Notes: a model not told the origin generated them from the letters alone. A DNA stretch of 64,000 nucleotides from Homarus americanus (GCF_018991925.1 NW_024737068.1:2141094-2205093), one strand, 5' to 3'. Shown: positions 20,479 to 31,270, numbered from the stretch's first letter. A program made the numbers and translations.

Positions 20479-20675
20479 TGAACCAACAACTAAAGTAAAG
20501 TCAAGCTGGCAGAGTTTCCCCAGTAATTAACAACGACAACAACAAAAGTTTCTCCCGAGTGACGTAGAAAACCGACAAACACAAAATAATTATTTATTAT
20601 TTGAGGACGAGTTATATAGCCCACGACCACAAGTAGGACCTCTGAACCATGGTACTGGAGGACGACTTACGGGCG

Positions 20676-20960
20676 GCCATCTTGAGTAGGACTTACAAGG
20701 GCTAGCACTACCCTCATCCTCGATCAGTACCCTCAAATGGGACCTTTTGCACTCACCCCTAAGAGCGACCTCAGAGCCGTCATTTTGAGGAGGACTTATG
20801 AGAGCTAACACTACCCTCATCCTCGACTCGTATCCACAAGTGGGACCTTGAGCAATCCTAGAGCCGCCATCTTGACGAGTACCCATCTTCGATCAGTACA
20901 ATATGTAGTGGTAACGCTAGCCCTTGATTCTGGAAAGAGAATCAAGGGCCGCCATCTTGA
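20676..20960 (+). promoter_or_regulatory. Four spaced GCCATCTTG motifs in a degenerate 85-103-bp repeat
   Basis: GCCATCTTGA or a one-step variant begins at 20676, 20779 (GTCATTTTGA), 20866 and 20951. Two copies have the full GCCGCCATCTTG, the reverse complement of the YY1/Pho consensus (CAAGATGGCGGC). The intervening DNA is a diverged tandem repeat sharing CACTACCCTCATCCTCGA and GGGACCTT. The minus-strand 98-codon frame across it shows the same internal repeat and no known domain. This could be a decayed repeat that happens to carry the word, or a Polycomb-response-like cluster. Confidence 0.4.
20920..20949. repeat. 12-bp perfect inverted repeat (hairpin)
   Basis: GCCCTTGATTCT at 20920-20931 and its exact reverse complement at 20938-20949 flank a 6-base GGAAAG loop. 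It lies immediately before the fourth GCCATCTTG motif. Confidence 0.9.
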
Positions 20961-21036
20961 GGAGCACCTTCAAAGACTTTTAACTAAACATTGGTGTCTT
21001 CTTCGACCAGAGTCTAATATACAAGGCTGTCATCCT

Positions 21037-22080
21037 TCAACCTGTGGGTGTAGGTGTGTGTGGCTTTGAGTGTGAGTGCAGGAGTGTGTGAGTGTACTGG
21101 AGTGTGGGTGTAGGAGTGTACTGGAGTGTGGGTGTGTGAGTGTACTGGAGTGTGGGTGTAGAAGTGTACTGGAGTGTGGGTGTAGGAGTGTACTGGAGTG
21201 TGGGTGTAGGAGTGTACTGGAGTGTGGGTGTAGGAGTGTACTGGAGTGTGGGTGTTGTGGTGTGTGGAGTGTGGGTGTGTGGGTGTGGGTGTGTGCTGGG
21301 TGTGGGTGTGGGGTGTGGGTGTGGGGTGGTGGTGGGTGTGGGTGTGTGGAGTGTGCTGGGTGTGGGTGGTGTACTGGGTGTGGGTGGGTGCTGGGGTGTG
21401 TGTGTGGAGGGGTGTGGGTGTAGGGTGTACTGTGAGTGTGGGTGTGGGTGTGCTGGGTGTGGGTGTACTGGAGTGGGGTGGAGTGTACTGAGTGTGGGTG
21501 TGTGGTGTGCTGGAGTGTGGGTGTAGGGTGTGCTGGAGTGTGGGTGTGGGAGTGTGCTGGGTGTGGGGTGGGAGGTGCTGGGTGTGGGTGTGGGTGTGGG
21601 TGTGGGTGGGAGTGTACTGGAGTGTGGGTGTGTGGGGGTGTGGAGTGTAGGTGTGTGTGGGAGGTACTGGAGTGTGGGGTGTGGAGTGTCCTGGAGTGTG
21701 TGGGTGTGGAGTGTACTGGGTGGGGTGTGTGGGTGCTGGGTGTACTGGTGTGGGGTGTAAGAGGGTGTGCTGGAGGTGGGTGTGGAGTGTACTGGAGTGT
21801 GGGTGTGTGGAGTGTGGACTGGGTGTGGTGTACTGAGTGTGGGGTGTGGGAGGTACTGGGGTGTGTGGGTACTGTGTACTGGTGTGTGGTGTGTGGGTGT
21901 GTGGGGTGTGGAGTGGGTGTGGGGGTGTAGGAGTGCTGGAGTGTGGTGTGAGTGTACTGGGTGTGGGGAGTGGGTGTGCTGGAGTGTGGGTGTGCTGGGT
22001 GTGGGAGTGGGGTGTACTGGGTGTGAGTGTGGAGGTGGGTGTGGGTGGGGTGTGGAGTGGGGTGTGTGTGGTGTAGGAGT
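21037..22080. repeat. 24-bp minisatellite decaying into GTGTGG low complexity
   Basis: The first 230 bp hold clear 24-bp units (GTGTACTGGAGTGTGGGTGT plus AGGA). The rest is irregular GTGTGGGTG/GGAGTGT repeat. C is rare on the + strand, so stops are scarce on both strands and a 370-codon minus-strand frame (His/Pro/Thr/Ser) spans the block. It is repeat translation, not a gene. Confidence 0.95.
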
Positions 22081-23115
22081 ATAGTCGTGGTTATGTGTTA
22101 GGTGTGTAAACTTGGGTGTCGGCTTGGGTGTAGACGTGGGTGTAAGCATGGTTCAGGCATGGAATGGGCGTTGTAGGCGTGGGCGTGGATGTGGATGTAG
22201 ATATGCATGTGTATGTGTGTGAAGTCATAGCATGTAGACTTGAACTCGTAAATGTGTGGGAGTAGTCACTTGGTCATGAGCGTGTTCTGCTGCACCCCCA
22301 TCACACACACACACACACACACCTACACCACACCCCCCTCTCCCCCACCCACACCACACACAGGCCCACACTATGCCGCTGACTTGCAACCAACAACGCC
22401 CACTCCCGCCATTGTTTTCTTATTAATGTGTTATTTCTTATCAGTCGCCGACGTGAAAAATAGAGAGCTCATCTTTACGACTTGTTGGACCAGAGAGAGA
22501 CTTTTACGGTGTTCTCTTTTCTTCCTTGGCTGCTGCAGGTGGAGAGAGGGGTGGTCTGAGGGCAAGAGGTGAGGGGTAGGGGGTCTTTATATGTACCTGT
22601 GAATCCCTGGCAGGTTGGTTTAAGGGAGAGAATATAATATGTGGGATTTTTTTTGGGTAAGCTCCCGATAAGGTGATAGAACGTAAAGGTAAGTTATTAG
22701 TCACGTTCAGTGTAAATCCGTGGGCGTTCATGAAAACAAAACAACAAATCCCTGGGCGTTCATTATTTACATTATAATCTGGCGTGACGTGTGTCTGTTG
22801 GCGAGGTTTATGGCAGGGTTACATAATGTGTATTTCATGGTAGATTAGTGATCAGTTAATTAAACAAATTCAGCCTCAGTATCGACTTGTGTATATAAGG
22901 TGTCGACGCCTGGCTTGTAGAGAATGAGGGGTCAGAAATACTAGCATATAGCCTGTGTTTACCTGGGCACCTGAGACACGCCCCCTGTTGACTAGACCAC
23001 CAAACTAACTTACTGTTGTATCACCTTTATGCTATAATGGGTTAGTTTCTTAATACAATGGTTGTCTGGAATTATTGTTGTTGACTAAAAATAACACATA
23101 ATACCATAGCAGATA

Positions 23116-23117
<2 letters not shown>
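22081..23117. other. Unique DNA with weak promoter-like motif
   Basis: About 1 kb of mostly single-copy sequence with a short (AC)n at 22303-22321. TATATAAGG at 22892-22900 matches a TATA box, but the nearest TCAG initiator is 42 bp downstream rather than about 30, so I do not call a promoter. No reading frame is supported. Confidence 0.5.
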
Positions 23118-23197
<80 letters not shown>

Positions 23198-23200
23198 ACA
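23118..23200. repeat. (AC)n microsatellite
   Basis: About 41 AC units with one AA interruption near the end. Confidence 0.98.
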
Positions 23201-23404
23201 TTTAAGAGACAAAAATAATATTTACTCATACATTTACTTTATGCTGTCAGTTACTAAGAGGAAAAATATAATACTCCTACTAAAGTCATCTTATTCCTTA
23301 AATGTCCTTAAACTTTCCTGTATTCTAAATTTTCCTCGTCGACCGAAGTTAGGACACGGTAGCCTTGACTTTTGTGTTGATGGTGTGGTCGAGGATAACA
23401 TGAG

Positions 23405-23515
23405 TGAGGAGGGGGGGGGGAGAGGTGGGATGGAGGGGGAGGGAAGGGGGATGGAGGGGGAAAGGAGGGGTGGAAGGAAAGGGGGGGAGGGGAGAATGGA
23501 AGGAATGGAGAGGGC
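23405..23515. repeat. G-rich low-complexity tract
   Basis: GGGGGGAGAGG/GGATGGAGGGGG words, purine-only over most of 110 bp. Both-strand open frames are artefacts. Confidence 0.9.
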
Positions 23516-23617
23516 GTCCCATTAATATTTCCTTCACATGACTCTAGACACACGAAAAAAAAAAAAGGTTCAACAGGCCTTCAACTTTTCCCTCGGAGCA
23601 TCGTCGTGTTGGTCAGG

Positions 23618-23643
23618 TAGTGAGTCAGTCAGTCAGTCAGTCA
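23618..23643. repeat. (GTCA)n microsatellite
   Basis: Five to six AGTC tetranucleotides. The 23644-24357 stretch is AT-rich unique DNA with no recognised gene. Confidence 0.93.
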
Positions 23644-24357
23644 CCTACATTCACCAACCAACTAACTCCAACTACCTAAACTTTATTCCAGCCTGCCTGA
23701 CACACGAGGTCACTTCAACACCAGATACACCAACACCCAATACCTGACCAGACACGTTTATATACGCACCAATACCGTAAATAAGACACCAGGTGAACCA
23801 AAGAGAATTATATAATTTTATCCAATGGCAGAACTGACAAGAGAAATGATTATTTTTTTTTTCCAAGCGCTAAATCTCGACTCGATATTTTTCTCTCCGG
23901 CCACACGCTCTATCACGACTCCACTGATGACAATGAACAACAATAGGAGAGTTATTCACAGTTATACACGATGTTCTTTTCATGCTAAGATGTATTGTAT
24001 AAACCTGTTTTGAACGGTGACGTAAACCAATGCTGTAATATCAACAACTTTCTCTACCCAGTACAGCTTCAGTAAACATCACGGAGAGTAAAACTATCTT
24101 AGGTCAGTTTATCTTAGGTCATTCAGTAAGCCTTATTAACTGAACCTACAAGAACAGCATTGAACACTATCCCGGACCCCCCCCCTCCCATCAATGAACA
24201 CCCTGCAGAACAAAAGGCTTCCTCTAGAACACCGTATTGTTATAATATTTTTACTGAACTTGATAACCAAGATCTTTTAACCGCGTAGAATAAGTGAGAA
24301 CATCGACTAATCATCAACAAACAGGGCTAAAAAATCAAGCAAAGACACTCAATCAGA

Positions 24358-24573
24358 CAGCCACCCCAGACAGCCATTGACAGCCACCCCAGACAGCCAT
24401 TGACAGCCACCCCTAAAAGCCCTTACAGCCACCCCAGACAGCCATTGACAGCCACCCCTAAAAGCCCTTACAGCCACCCCAGACAGCCATTGACAGCCAC
24501 CCCTAAAAGCCATTGACAGCCACCCCTAAAAGCCCTTACAGCCACCCCAGACAGCCATTGACAGCCACCCGTG
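24358..24573. repeat. 22/23-bp minisatellite (CAGCCACCCC)
   Basis: About ten units in two forms: CAGCCACCCC followed by AGACAGCCATTGA (23 bp) or by TAAAAGCCCTTA (22 bp), interspersed in no fixed order. Confidence 0.95.
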
Positions 24574-24659
24574 ACAGACAGAGAGCCTCACTTGATGACC
24601 AACCCGGACCTTACGAGGCTTAATGGTTTAGGGGTTTAACGTGCAGGAGTTGTAAGTGT

Positions 24660-25175
24660 CACATTGTGGTGGAGGGCCTCACGTGTAGGGTGAAGTGTGT
24701 GGGTGGTGGATGGCCTCACGTGTAGGGCGAAGTGTGTGGGTGGTGGAGGCCCTCACGTGTATAGGGTGAAGTGTGTAGGGTGAAGTGTGTAGGGTGTAGT
24801 GTGTGGGTGGTGGAGGGCCTCACGTGTATAAGGTGAAGTGTGTAGGGTGAAGTGTGTAGGGTGTAGTGTGTGGGTGGTGGAGGGCCTCACGTGTATAGGG
24901 TGAAGTGTGGGGTGGTGAAGTGTGTAGGGGTGAAGTGTGTAGGGTGAAGTGTGCTGGGGTGTGGTGTGTGGGTGGTGTAGGCCTGCCCCGTGTGTATGGT
25001 GGGAAGTGTGGGTGGTGGAGAGACTCACGTGTAGGATAAATTATTGTGGGTGGTGTGAGAGGCCCTCACGTGTATAAGGTGAAGTGTGTAGGGTGTAGTG
25101 TGGGTGGTGGAGGGCCTCACGTGTATAGGGTGAAGTGTGGGGTGGTGGAGGGCCTCACGTGTAGGGTGGAGGATA
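24660..25175. repeat. GTGTAGGGTGAA minisatellite carrying nine CACGTG E-boxes
   Basis: Complex tandem repeat of GGGCCTCACGTGTATAGGG and GTGAAGTGTGTAGGG modules with varying module numbers. Perfect CACGTG palindromes begin at 24680, 24717, 24754, 24821, 24888, 25026, 25067, 25118 and 25156. The minus-strand His/Thr/Pro frame is repeat translation. Confidence 0.95.
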
Positions 25176-25613
25176 CACTTCTAGGGTGTGAGGTGAAGGG
25201 TATATGTTCAGGATAAGGTATAAGGCATCAGTGTAGGATATAAGGCTGTTATAAGTATAGGGTGTATAAGATTTAGTATCAGTATCAGACTCAAGGCCAA
25301 CACAGGTAACAGGATAATATCAGTATAAAGTATCAGTGCAGAGTATAAGACAAGAACCAATATAAGGTATAAGGCGAGTATGAGGGAAGAGGCCCACCCA
25401 GCTAGCTAGGCAGTGGTCAACCTCTTTGAGATCAATTAGCAGGACAAGGTAGTAAGCTACGATTGGTCATTACAGGTTATTAGTATGTCAGGTAACAGGT
25501 AAGTCTGCTTACTGTGTTACACGTGTCTACCTGGGCAGGAATAACAAGTGGTAATGATCGCAAGAATAATGATAATTGTGATAATAACTGATGTTGATAA
25601 TTGCCATTGAGAT
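25176..25613. other. Degenerate AGTATAAGG repeat and unique DNA
   Basis: The words AGGATA, GTATAAGG and AGTATCAGT recur irregularly between 25195 and 25390. The rest is unique AT-rich sequence. Confidence 0.6.
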
Positions 25614-25617
25614 GATG

Positions 25618-25651
<34 letters not shown>
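25614..25651. repeat. (AAT)n microsatellite
   Basis: About 12 AAT units. Confidence 0.96.
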
Positions 25652-25691
25652 GCAACAGTAATAACAACAATAATGATGACACAACAACATC

Positions 25692-25963
<272 letters not shown>

Positions 25964-26168
25964 TACCTGGTGGGCAGGTACACATCATCACACCTGAATA
26001 CTAATAGTAAAGGTCAATTCTCGTGTATAATTTATCACCACACCTTTACAATCCCTGAGTTCCTTGATTGGAAGTGACTGTAAAGAGTCATTAGTTATTT
26101 GTGGGGATGATTAGACAGTCGCGAGCCAATCAGATAATGAGGATTTGTTGAGGGTCGTGTTAATCATT
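25964..26168. other. Unique AT-rich DNA
   Basis: Nothing recognised. Confidence 0.5.
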
Positions 26169-26307
26169 ATTTGGCGATTGGTGAAGATTATTTGGCGATT
26201 GGTTAAGATTATTTGGCGATTGGTGAAAATTATTTGGCGATTGGTGAAGATTATTTGGTGATTGGTGAAGATTATTTGGTGATTGGTGAAGATTATTTGG
26301 TGATTGG
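26169..26307. repeat. 21-bp minisatellite (TATTTGGCGATTGGTGAAGA)
   Basis: Nearly seven copies of a 21-bp unit with C/T and G/A variants. The last copy runs directly into a TTAGG tract. Each unit contains ATTGG, an inverted CCAAT core. Confidence 0.95.
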
Positions 26308-26322
26308 TTAGGTTAGGTTAGG
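26308..26322. repeat. (TTAGG)3 interstitial telomeric motif
   Basis: Three exact copies of the arthropod telomere repeat at the 3' edge of a 21-bp minisatellite. Confidence 0.85.
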
Positions 26323-26372
26323 TATCCACATGTCATTCGTAATCGGCTATCGTATCATTATCCTCAGACTAC

Positions 26373-26441
26373 AATAGCGGAAAGTAATAGCGAGCAATAG
26401 CGGAACGTAATAACGAGCAATAACGGAACTTAATTACGGAA
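26373..26441. repeat. 23-bp tandem repeat, three copies
   Basis: Three units of CAATAGCGGAAAGTAATAGC followed by GAG, with C/T and A/G variants. Unrelated to the other 23-bp arrays. Confidence 0.9.
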
Positions 26442-26619
26442 TATCGTCTTTAATTTTATATAATTAACAGGTAAATCAATGCTATCCTCTATCCTATATT
26501 TAAATACCCAGGAGTTGCTTGATCAGAGGCGAGTGCGTACTGTATGGATTCCCATTCCTAGTCCCACTTGGAATATTCCCGTTTTTTTTTTTAGCCCATC
26601 CGGTCATTTTGTTGTGGAT

Positions 26620-27668
26620 ATTGAGGTGGAGGGTGTTGGTGAATGGGGAGGTGGAGGGTGTTGGTTGATGGGGGAGGAGGTGGAGGGTGTTGGTTGATGG
26701 GGAGGAGGTGGAGGGTGTTGGTTGATGGGGGAGGAGGTGGAGGGTGTTGGTTGATGGGGGAGGAGGTGGAGGGTGTTGGTTGATGGGGGAGAGGTGGAGA
26801 GTGTTGGTTGATGGGAGGTGGGGTGTTGGTTGATGGGGAGGAGGGGTGGGTGTGGGGGGGGTGGGGTTGATGGGGAGGAGGTGGAGGGTGTTGGTTGATG
26901 GGGAGGAGGTGGGGTGTTGTTGTTGGGGGAGGGAGGTGGAGGGTGTTGTTGATGGGGAGGAGGAGGTGAGGGTGTTGGTTGATGGGGAGGAGGAGGTGGA
27001 GGGTGTTGGTTGATGGGGAGGGAGGTGGAGGGTTGTTGGTTGATGGGGGAGGAGGTGGAGGGTGTTGGTTGATGGGGAGGAGGTGGAGGTGTTGGTTGAT
27101 GGGAGGAGGTGGAGGTGTTGGTTGATGGGAGGAGGAGGTGGAGGTGTTGGTTGATGGGGAAGGGAGGTGGAGGTGTTGGTTGATGGGGGAGGTGGAGGGT
27201 GTTGGTTGATGGGGAGGTGGAGGGGTGTTGGTTGATGGGAGGAGGTGTTGGTTGATGAGGAGGAGGTGGAGGGTGTTGGTTGATGGGGAGGAGGTGGAGG
27301 GTGTTGGTTGATGGGGGAGGAGGTGGAGGGTGTTGGTTGATGGGGAGGAGGTGGAGGAGTTGGTTGATGGGGAGGAGGTGGAGGGTGTTGGTTGATGGGG
27401 AGGTGGAGGTGTTGGTTGATGGGGAGGAGGAGGTGGAGGTGTTGGTTGATGGGGAAGGAGGTGGAGGGTGTTGGTTGATGGGGAGGAGTGGAGGGTGTTG
27501 GTTGATGGGAGGAGGTGGAGGGTGTTGGTTGATGGGGAGGAGGTGGAGGTTGTTGGTTGATGGGGAGGAGGTGGAGGTGTTGGTTGATGGGGAGGAGGTG
27601 GAGGGTGTTGGTTGATGGGGAGGAGGTGGAGGGTGTTGGTTGATGGGGGAGGAGGAGGTGGAGGTTGC
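26620..27668. repeat. 28-bp minisatellite (GTTGGTTGATGGGGAGGAGG)
   Basis: About 37 copies of a 28-bp unit, GTTGGTTGATGGGGAGGAGG plus TGGAGGGT, with frequent losses of 1-6 bases in the G-runs. Minus-strand frames of up to 416 codons (Asn-Gln-His-Pro-Pro-Pro) are repeat translation that survives because CCA/CCC/CAA-type codons lack stops. Confidence 0.97.
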
Positions 27669-27710
27669 AACTGTTGATATAGCAGTAGTGACGTAACTGG
27701 TCTCCCTCAT

Positions 27711-28115
27711 CCCTTCCTCCCTCACCCCATTCTCCTCTCCCCTCCCTCACACCCCTCTCCCCCCTCCCCCCTCTCCTTTCTCACAACCCCTCTCCTCCCC
27801 TCACACCCCTCTTCCCTCCCCTCCACCCCCCCCTCTCCCCTCCCCCCCCTCTCCCCTCCCCTCACATCCCCTCTCCCCTCTTCCCTCACCCCCTCTCCCT
27901 CCCTCCACACCCCTTCTCCCTCCCCTCACACCCTCCTACCTCCCTCCCCTCCCCTCAGACCCCCCTCCCCCCTCCCCTCCTCCCCCTCCACCCCTTCTCC
28001 CCTCCCACCCCTCACCCCTCTCCCTCCCTCCACCCTCTCCCTCCCCTCAGACCCCCTCCCTCAGACCCCCTCCTCTCCCTCCCTCCACACCCTTCTCCCC
28101 CTCTGTTCACCTTCT
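27711..28115. repeat. C-rich low-complexity tract (CTCCCC)
   Basis: About 400 bp of CCCCTCTCCCC/CCTCACACCCC words, pyrimidine-dominated on the + strand, immediately after a purine-rich array. The strand bias flips at about 27690. Confidence 0.92.
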
Positions 28116-28185
28116 CTCCCGGAAAAAATATCTTGAGCACGATTATTTAGTTTTTATTTTCCTTGCGTGGGTAGAGAAGGAAAAA

Positions 28186-28256
28186 AGGAGGAAGGAAGGA
28201 AGGAAGGAAGGAAGGAAGGAAGGAAGGAAGGAAGGAAAGAAGGAAGGAAGGAAGGA
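28186..28256. repeat. (AAGG)n microsatellite
   Basis: About 17 GGAA tetranucleotides with one AAAG variant. The 28257-28555 stretch is unique AT/CT-rich DNA with no recognised feature. Confidence 0.96.
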
Positions 28257-28555
28257 TTCATGTCTCTTCCTACGGTTTATACGCTATATTTTGATTTTTT
28301 TTAGAGTTAAGTTAAGCAAGAGTTTTCATGGCTAGCGGACCCTCTTCTTGCTTACTGGCTCTAGCGAACTGCCCTCCCTCTCCCCTCCCTCTCCCCTCCC
28401 TCACCCCTCTCACTCCAGCCATGTAACGCTCCACTCTCTAATTTGTTTCATCTCCTCCTCTCAACCCCCTCTCGCTCTTATTTTTTAACTCCCTATTTTC
28501 TCAGTGAATTTCTATCTACATCCCAACATTGTGCTTCTCATCGAGGCAGTACGGC

Positions 28556-28665
28556 CTGACTGAGGACTGACTGAGTGACTGGCTGGCTGACTGAGTGACT
28601 GCCTGGCTGAGTGACTGCCTGGCTGAGTGGACTGCCTGACTGAGTGACTGGCTGACTAACAACTG
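28556..28665. repeat. Degenerate 20-bp repeat (CTGGCTGACTGAGTGACTG)
   Basis: About five imperfect units built from GACTGAGTGACTG and GCCTGGCTGAG words. Confidence 0.9.
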
Positions 28666-28734
28666 GCTGGTCTGTCGTATAGCCCCAGGGTAAAAGCGTA
28701 TATATATGTGGTTGGGTTATAGCGGGTCACAGTG

Positions 28735-28865
28735 AGAGAAGGAGAGGAGTGGGAAGGAGAGGAGTGGGAAGGAGAGGGGAGATAGGGGTAGTGAGGGAGG
28801 TGAGGAGGAGAAGAAGGAGAGAGAGGAGTGAGGAGAGAGAGAGAGAGGGAGGGTAGAGAAGAAGG
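28735..28865. repeat. Purine-rich GAGAGG tract
   Basis: GGAGAGGAGTGGGAA is repeated at the start, then irregular GAGAAG/GAGAGA. Confidence 0.88.
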
Positions 28866-28869
28866 TAGC

Positions 28870-29000
28870 AAGGGTACACGCAACGTAGCGAAAGCGTCCA
28901 CAAGCCAATGGGAGCGGCGGCGGTCACTGTAGGATGATATATGTTGTACACTCACGCGAGCTGCAGCGATGCCGGCCCTCGCGATGAATTTTGACACTAG
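28870..29000. promoter_or_regulatory. Small CpG-rich island with NF-Y-type CCAAT box
   Basis: About 14 CpG dinucleotides occur in 130 bp, a local peak against the AT-rich background. AGCCAATGGGAG near 28903 is a strong NF-Y match, followed at once by CGGCGGCGG. No TATA box or initiator is obvious. It may be a CpG-rich promoter or just the GC-rich part of an exon. Confidence 0.3.
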
Positions 29001-29057
29001 ACGAGAGAGGTGAATCCACATTGGTGCAATTGAGTCAAGTACTGAACTCCACCACAT
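28956..29057 (-). CDS. Candidate first exon (very tentative)
   Basis: On the minus strand an ATG opens a frame that reads 34 mixed, non-repetitive residues (beginning MWWSSVLDSIAPMWIHLSRL, then VSKFIARAGIAAAR). It meets a consensus donor GTGAGT, seen as ACTCAC at 28950-28955. Sequence upstream of the ATG is (GA)n on this strand. I recognise no family and see no second exon. The frame could equally be chance within a CpG-rich island. Confidence 0.17.
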
Positions 29058-29182
29058 TCTTCTTTCTCTCTCTCTCTTTCCGCTCTAATATATGAACTAT
29101 CTCACTATTTTTCTTTTTTCGGGGTAATCTAGATGTAATTTTTTTTTTTTCGCTGTTTTTGTGTGTTTTGGGAGGTGTTTTG

Positions 29183-29212
29183 TTAGGTTAGGTTAGGTTA
29201 GGTTAGGTTAGG
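29183..29212. repeat. (TTAGG)6 interstitial telomeric motif
   Basis: Six exact TTAGG units, the longest perfect tract in the window, in otherwise unique DNA. Confidence 0.95.
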
Positions 29213-29899
29213 TTGACTGTGTGTATAGTGAGGTCGTTGATAGTCGTGGTGATTAGCTTGAGGAATGACTCTACTGCCATCACATTATATTTTACCATCT
29301 TGAGAAACAGACGATGAACTGCAGTGCGGGAAAAATACTGCTGCTATTGCATATTCGTGTTATTTATATACTTATTTATCGTAAACTACATAAATCAGGT
29401 GTTGTGGGTGATTTATATGACTCATTGATAGTTATTAGTAGAATTAAGAGGATTTTAAAGGTTGAATTGAGTAAAAAAAATTATGAAAATCAATAAAGAT
29501 TTCAACACAGTTTGAATTATTGACCATAACAAACAGACAAGCTAACGGAGGAAAATAAACACAAAATAAACACAAAAGTAAATATAGAAATGAACACAAA
29601 TTATAAGAAAAATATGTAAACATAGAGGGAGCCGCTGACACCCTCAGTAAACACTTCACAGACTTTAGTTAGATATTTATGAAGTAATTTATGGAGATTT
29701 ATGCTGGAGGTAAATCATTAAAATGTTTATGGATATTAATTACCCTTAATACCTGATATAAAAAAAAAGATTTAATTCTCAAGGAAATTCTTTAAAAAAA
29801 ATGTGTTGGGTATTTTTTTTATATAAAGTGAATTATAAAAATGAAAATTACAGACCAAAAATAATTATTAAAAGAATTGTATTTTTCTATTTTTCTTCT
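29213..29899. other. Unique AT-rich DNA
   Basis: No gene recognised. TAAACA words near 29556, 29567, 29616 and 29647 extend the fork-head-like word enrichment seen further on. Confidence 0.6.
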
Positions 29900-30030
29900 C
29901 CTTTTCCCCCCTCCCTCTCCTTCCTCCCCCCACTCCTCCCTTCCTCCTCCCTTCCCTTCCTCCCTCTCCCTCCCTCTCCCTCCTCTCCTTCCTCCTCCCT
30001 CCCCTTCCTCCCCCTCCCCTTCCCTTCCCC
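29900..30030. repeat. Pyrimidine-rich tract (CCTCCCTCTCC)
   Basis: C/T-only sequence over about 130 bp with an irregular 6-12-bp period. Confidence 0.9.
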
Positions 30031-30140
30031 TGGAAATAATTATAACCAAATTGGAATTTACTCCAAAGCAAATTCTAAAATATTATAAAAAAAAGAAGAA
30101 AAAACAGCGACTAAAAACACAAATTTAGTGAGAATTAATG

Positions 30141-30164
30141 CACATACACACACACACACGCACA

Positions 30165-30218
<54 letters not shown>

Positions 30219-30222
30219 CACA
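30141..30222. repeat. (AC)n microsatellite with GC interruptions
   Basis: About 40 AC units including GCAC and GCGC breaks. Confidence 0.97.
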
Positions 30223-30285
30223 ATAATGATATTTTACTCAAGAAAGAATCTAAAAGACAAAATGTTAAATAAATAATGTTCCCTA

Positions 30286-30648
30286 ATGTTTAACACGCTT
30301 TAATTTTTCTTCGAGAATACTAAACAGTTTATGTTTAAAAGAAATTAATGTTAGTCAGGTAAGTTCGTGTTTACAAAGGCAGAAAATAAGATACGATGTT
30401 TAACTTTTAGTAAACAACAGACTGGAGTTACGTAATGTTTAGGTACGGTAATTAGGAGAAATATTTAGGTAAATGACAGAGAAGGTGCACAAGACCAATG
30501 TTTAAGGGAGATATTTAGTTAAGATGTTTATAGATGTTTAGGTAAGATCAATAAACACAGACCAACACTTCACGACCGACCAATAATGTTTACCGAATAA
30601 TACTGAACAAACAAACGAGCGTCACTCACCCAAGCGCAAAGAATAAAC
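30286..30648. promoter_or_regulatory. Cluster of fork-head-like TGTTTA words
   Basis: Thirteen TGTTTA/TAAACA words fall within about 360 bp of unique AT-rich DNA, near 30288, 30321, 30332, 30368, 30397, 30410, 30436, 30499, 30525, 30535, 30552, 30587 and 30643. Spacing is irregular, so it is not a tandem repeat. TRTTTRY is the known fork-head domain core. Function is inference; base composition explains only part of the density. Confidence 0.3.
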
Positions 30649-30925
30649 ATTATCGCTACAGTATACAACAAAGGTGAACAGACAATGAACACAAGGATAC
30701 ATAGCTATTGTTCAACAGCCCGTGCAATCAGGAATCAGTGTTCTCCAAACAGGATAAAACCAGAAAATAATTAATGTTCACCACTATTGAACGTCCTTGA
30801 ACAGGTTGACTAAGTGTGGCGAGGGAGTTATGAGTTATCTTATGCGAGTATGTTATGTTTTGTTCAATAAATAATGAACAATTGGTTTGAGTTATGGAAG
30901 GACAGTTTTAATGCATTCGTAAGAT

Positions 30926-31035
30926 TGTGTTCAACGTGTTATCTTACTCCTAAACTGTGTTCAACGTGTTAACATTACCTCTAAACTGTGTTCAACGTGT
31001 TAACATTACCCCTAGACTGTGTTCAAATGGGTGGT
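30926..31035. repeat. 30/31-bp tandem repeat, 3.5 copies
   Basis: Units begin with TGTGTTCAACGTGTTAACAT at 30926, 30956, 30987 and 31018 (partial). Confidence 0.93.
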
Positions 31036-31172
31036 TGTGTTCACCCTTGAGCCGTGATTCAAGAGTGAGGTGAAGTCACAGCTAAGTAAGACCTCCATCT
31101 CATAGCGTCACAGTCAGTCGTATAATAAATCTTTTTAATAACACTTAACCTCCACATTATGTAAACAGTATA
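31036..31172. other. Unique DNA
   Basis: Nothing recognised apart from one AATAAA near 31125. Confidence 0.5.
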
Positions 31173-31183
31173 TACATTATATA

Positions 31184-31270
<87 letters not shown>

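Noticed and set aside
21037..22149. 370-codon minus-strand frame rich in His/Pro/Thr
   Set aside because: It translates the GTGTGG minisatellite. The complementary strand is also open, as expected when C is nearly absent.
22892..22935. TATATAAGG with downstream TCAG as a core promoter
   Set aside because: The spacing of 42 bp from TATA to the initiator A is outside the usual 28-33 bp range, and no other element supports it.
26500..27750. Three overlapping minus-strand frames of 359-416 codons (Asn-Gln-His-Pro)
   Set aside because: All three frames are open over the same 28-bp repeat, which is the mark of low-complexity DNA rather than a gene.
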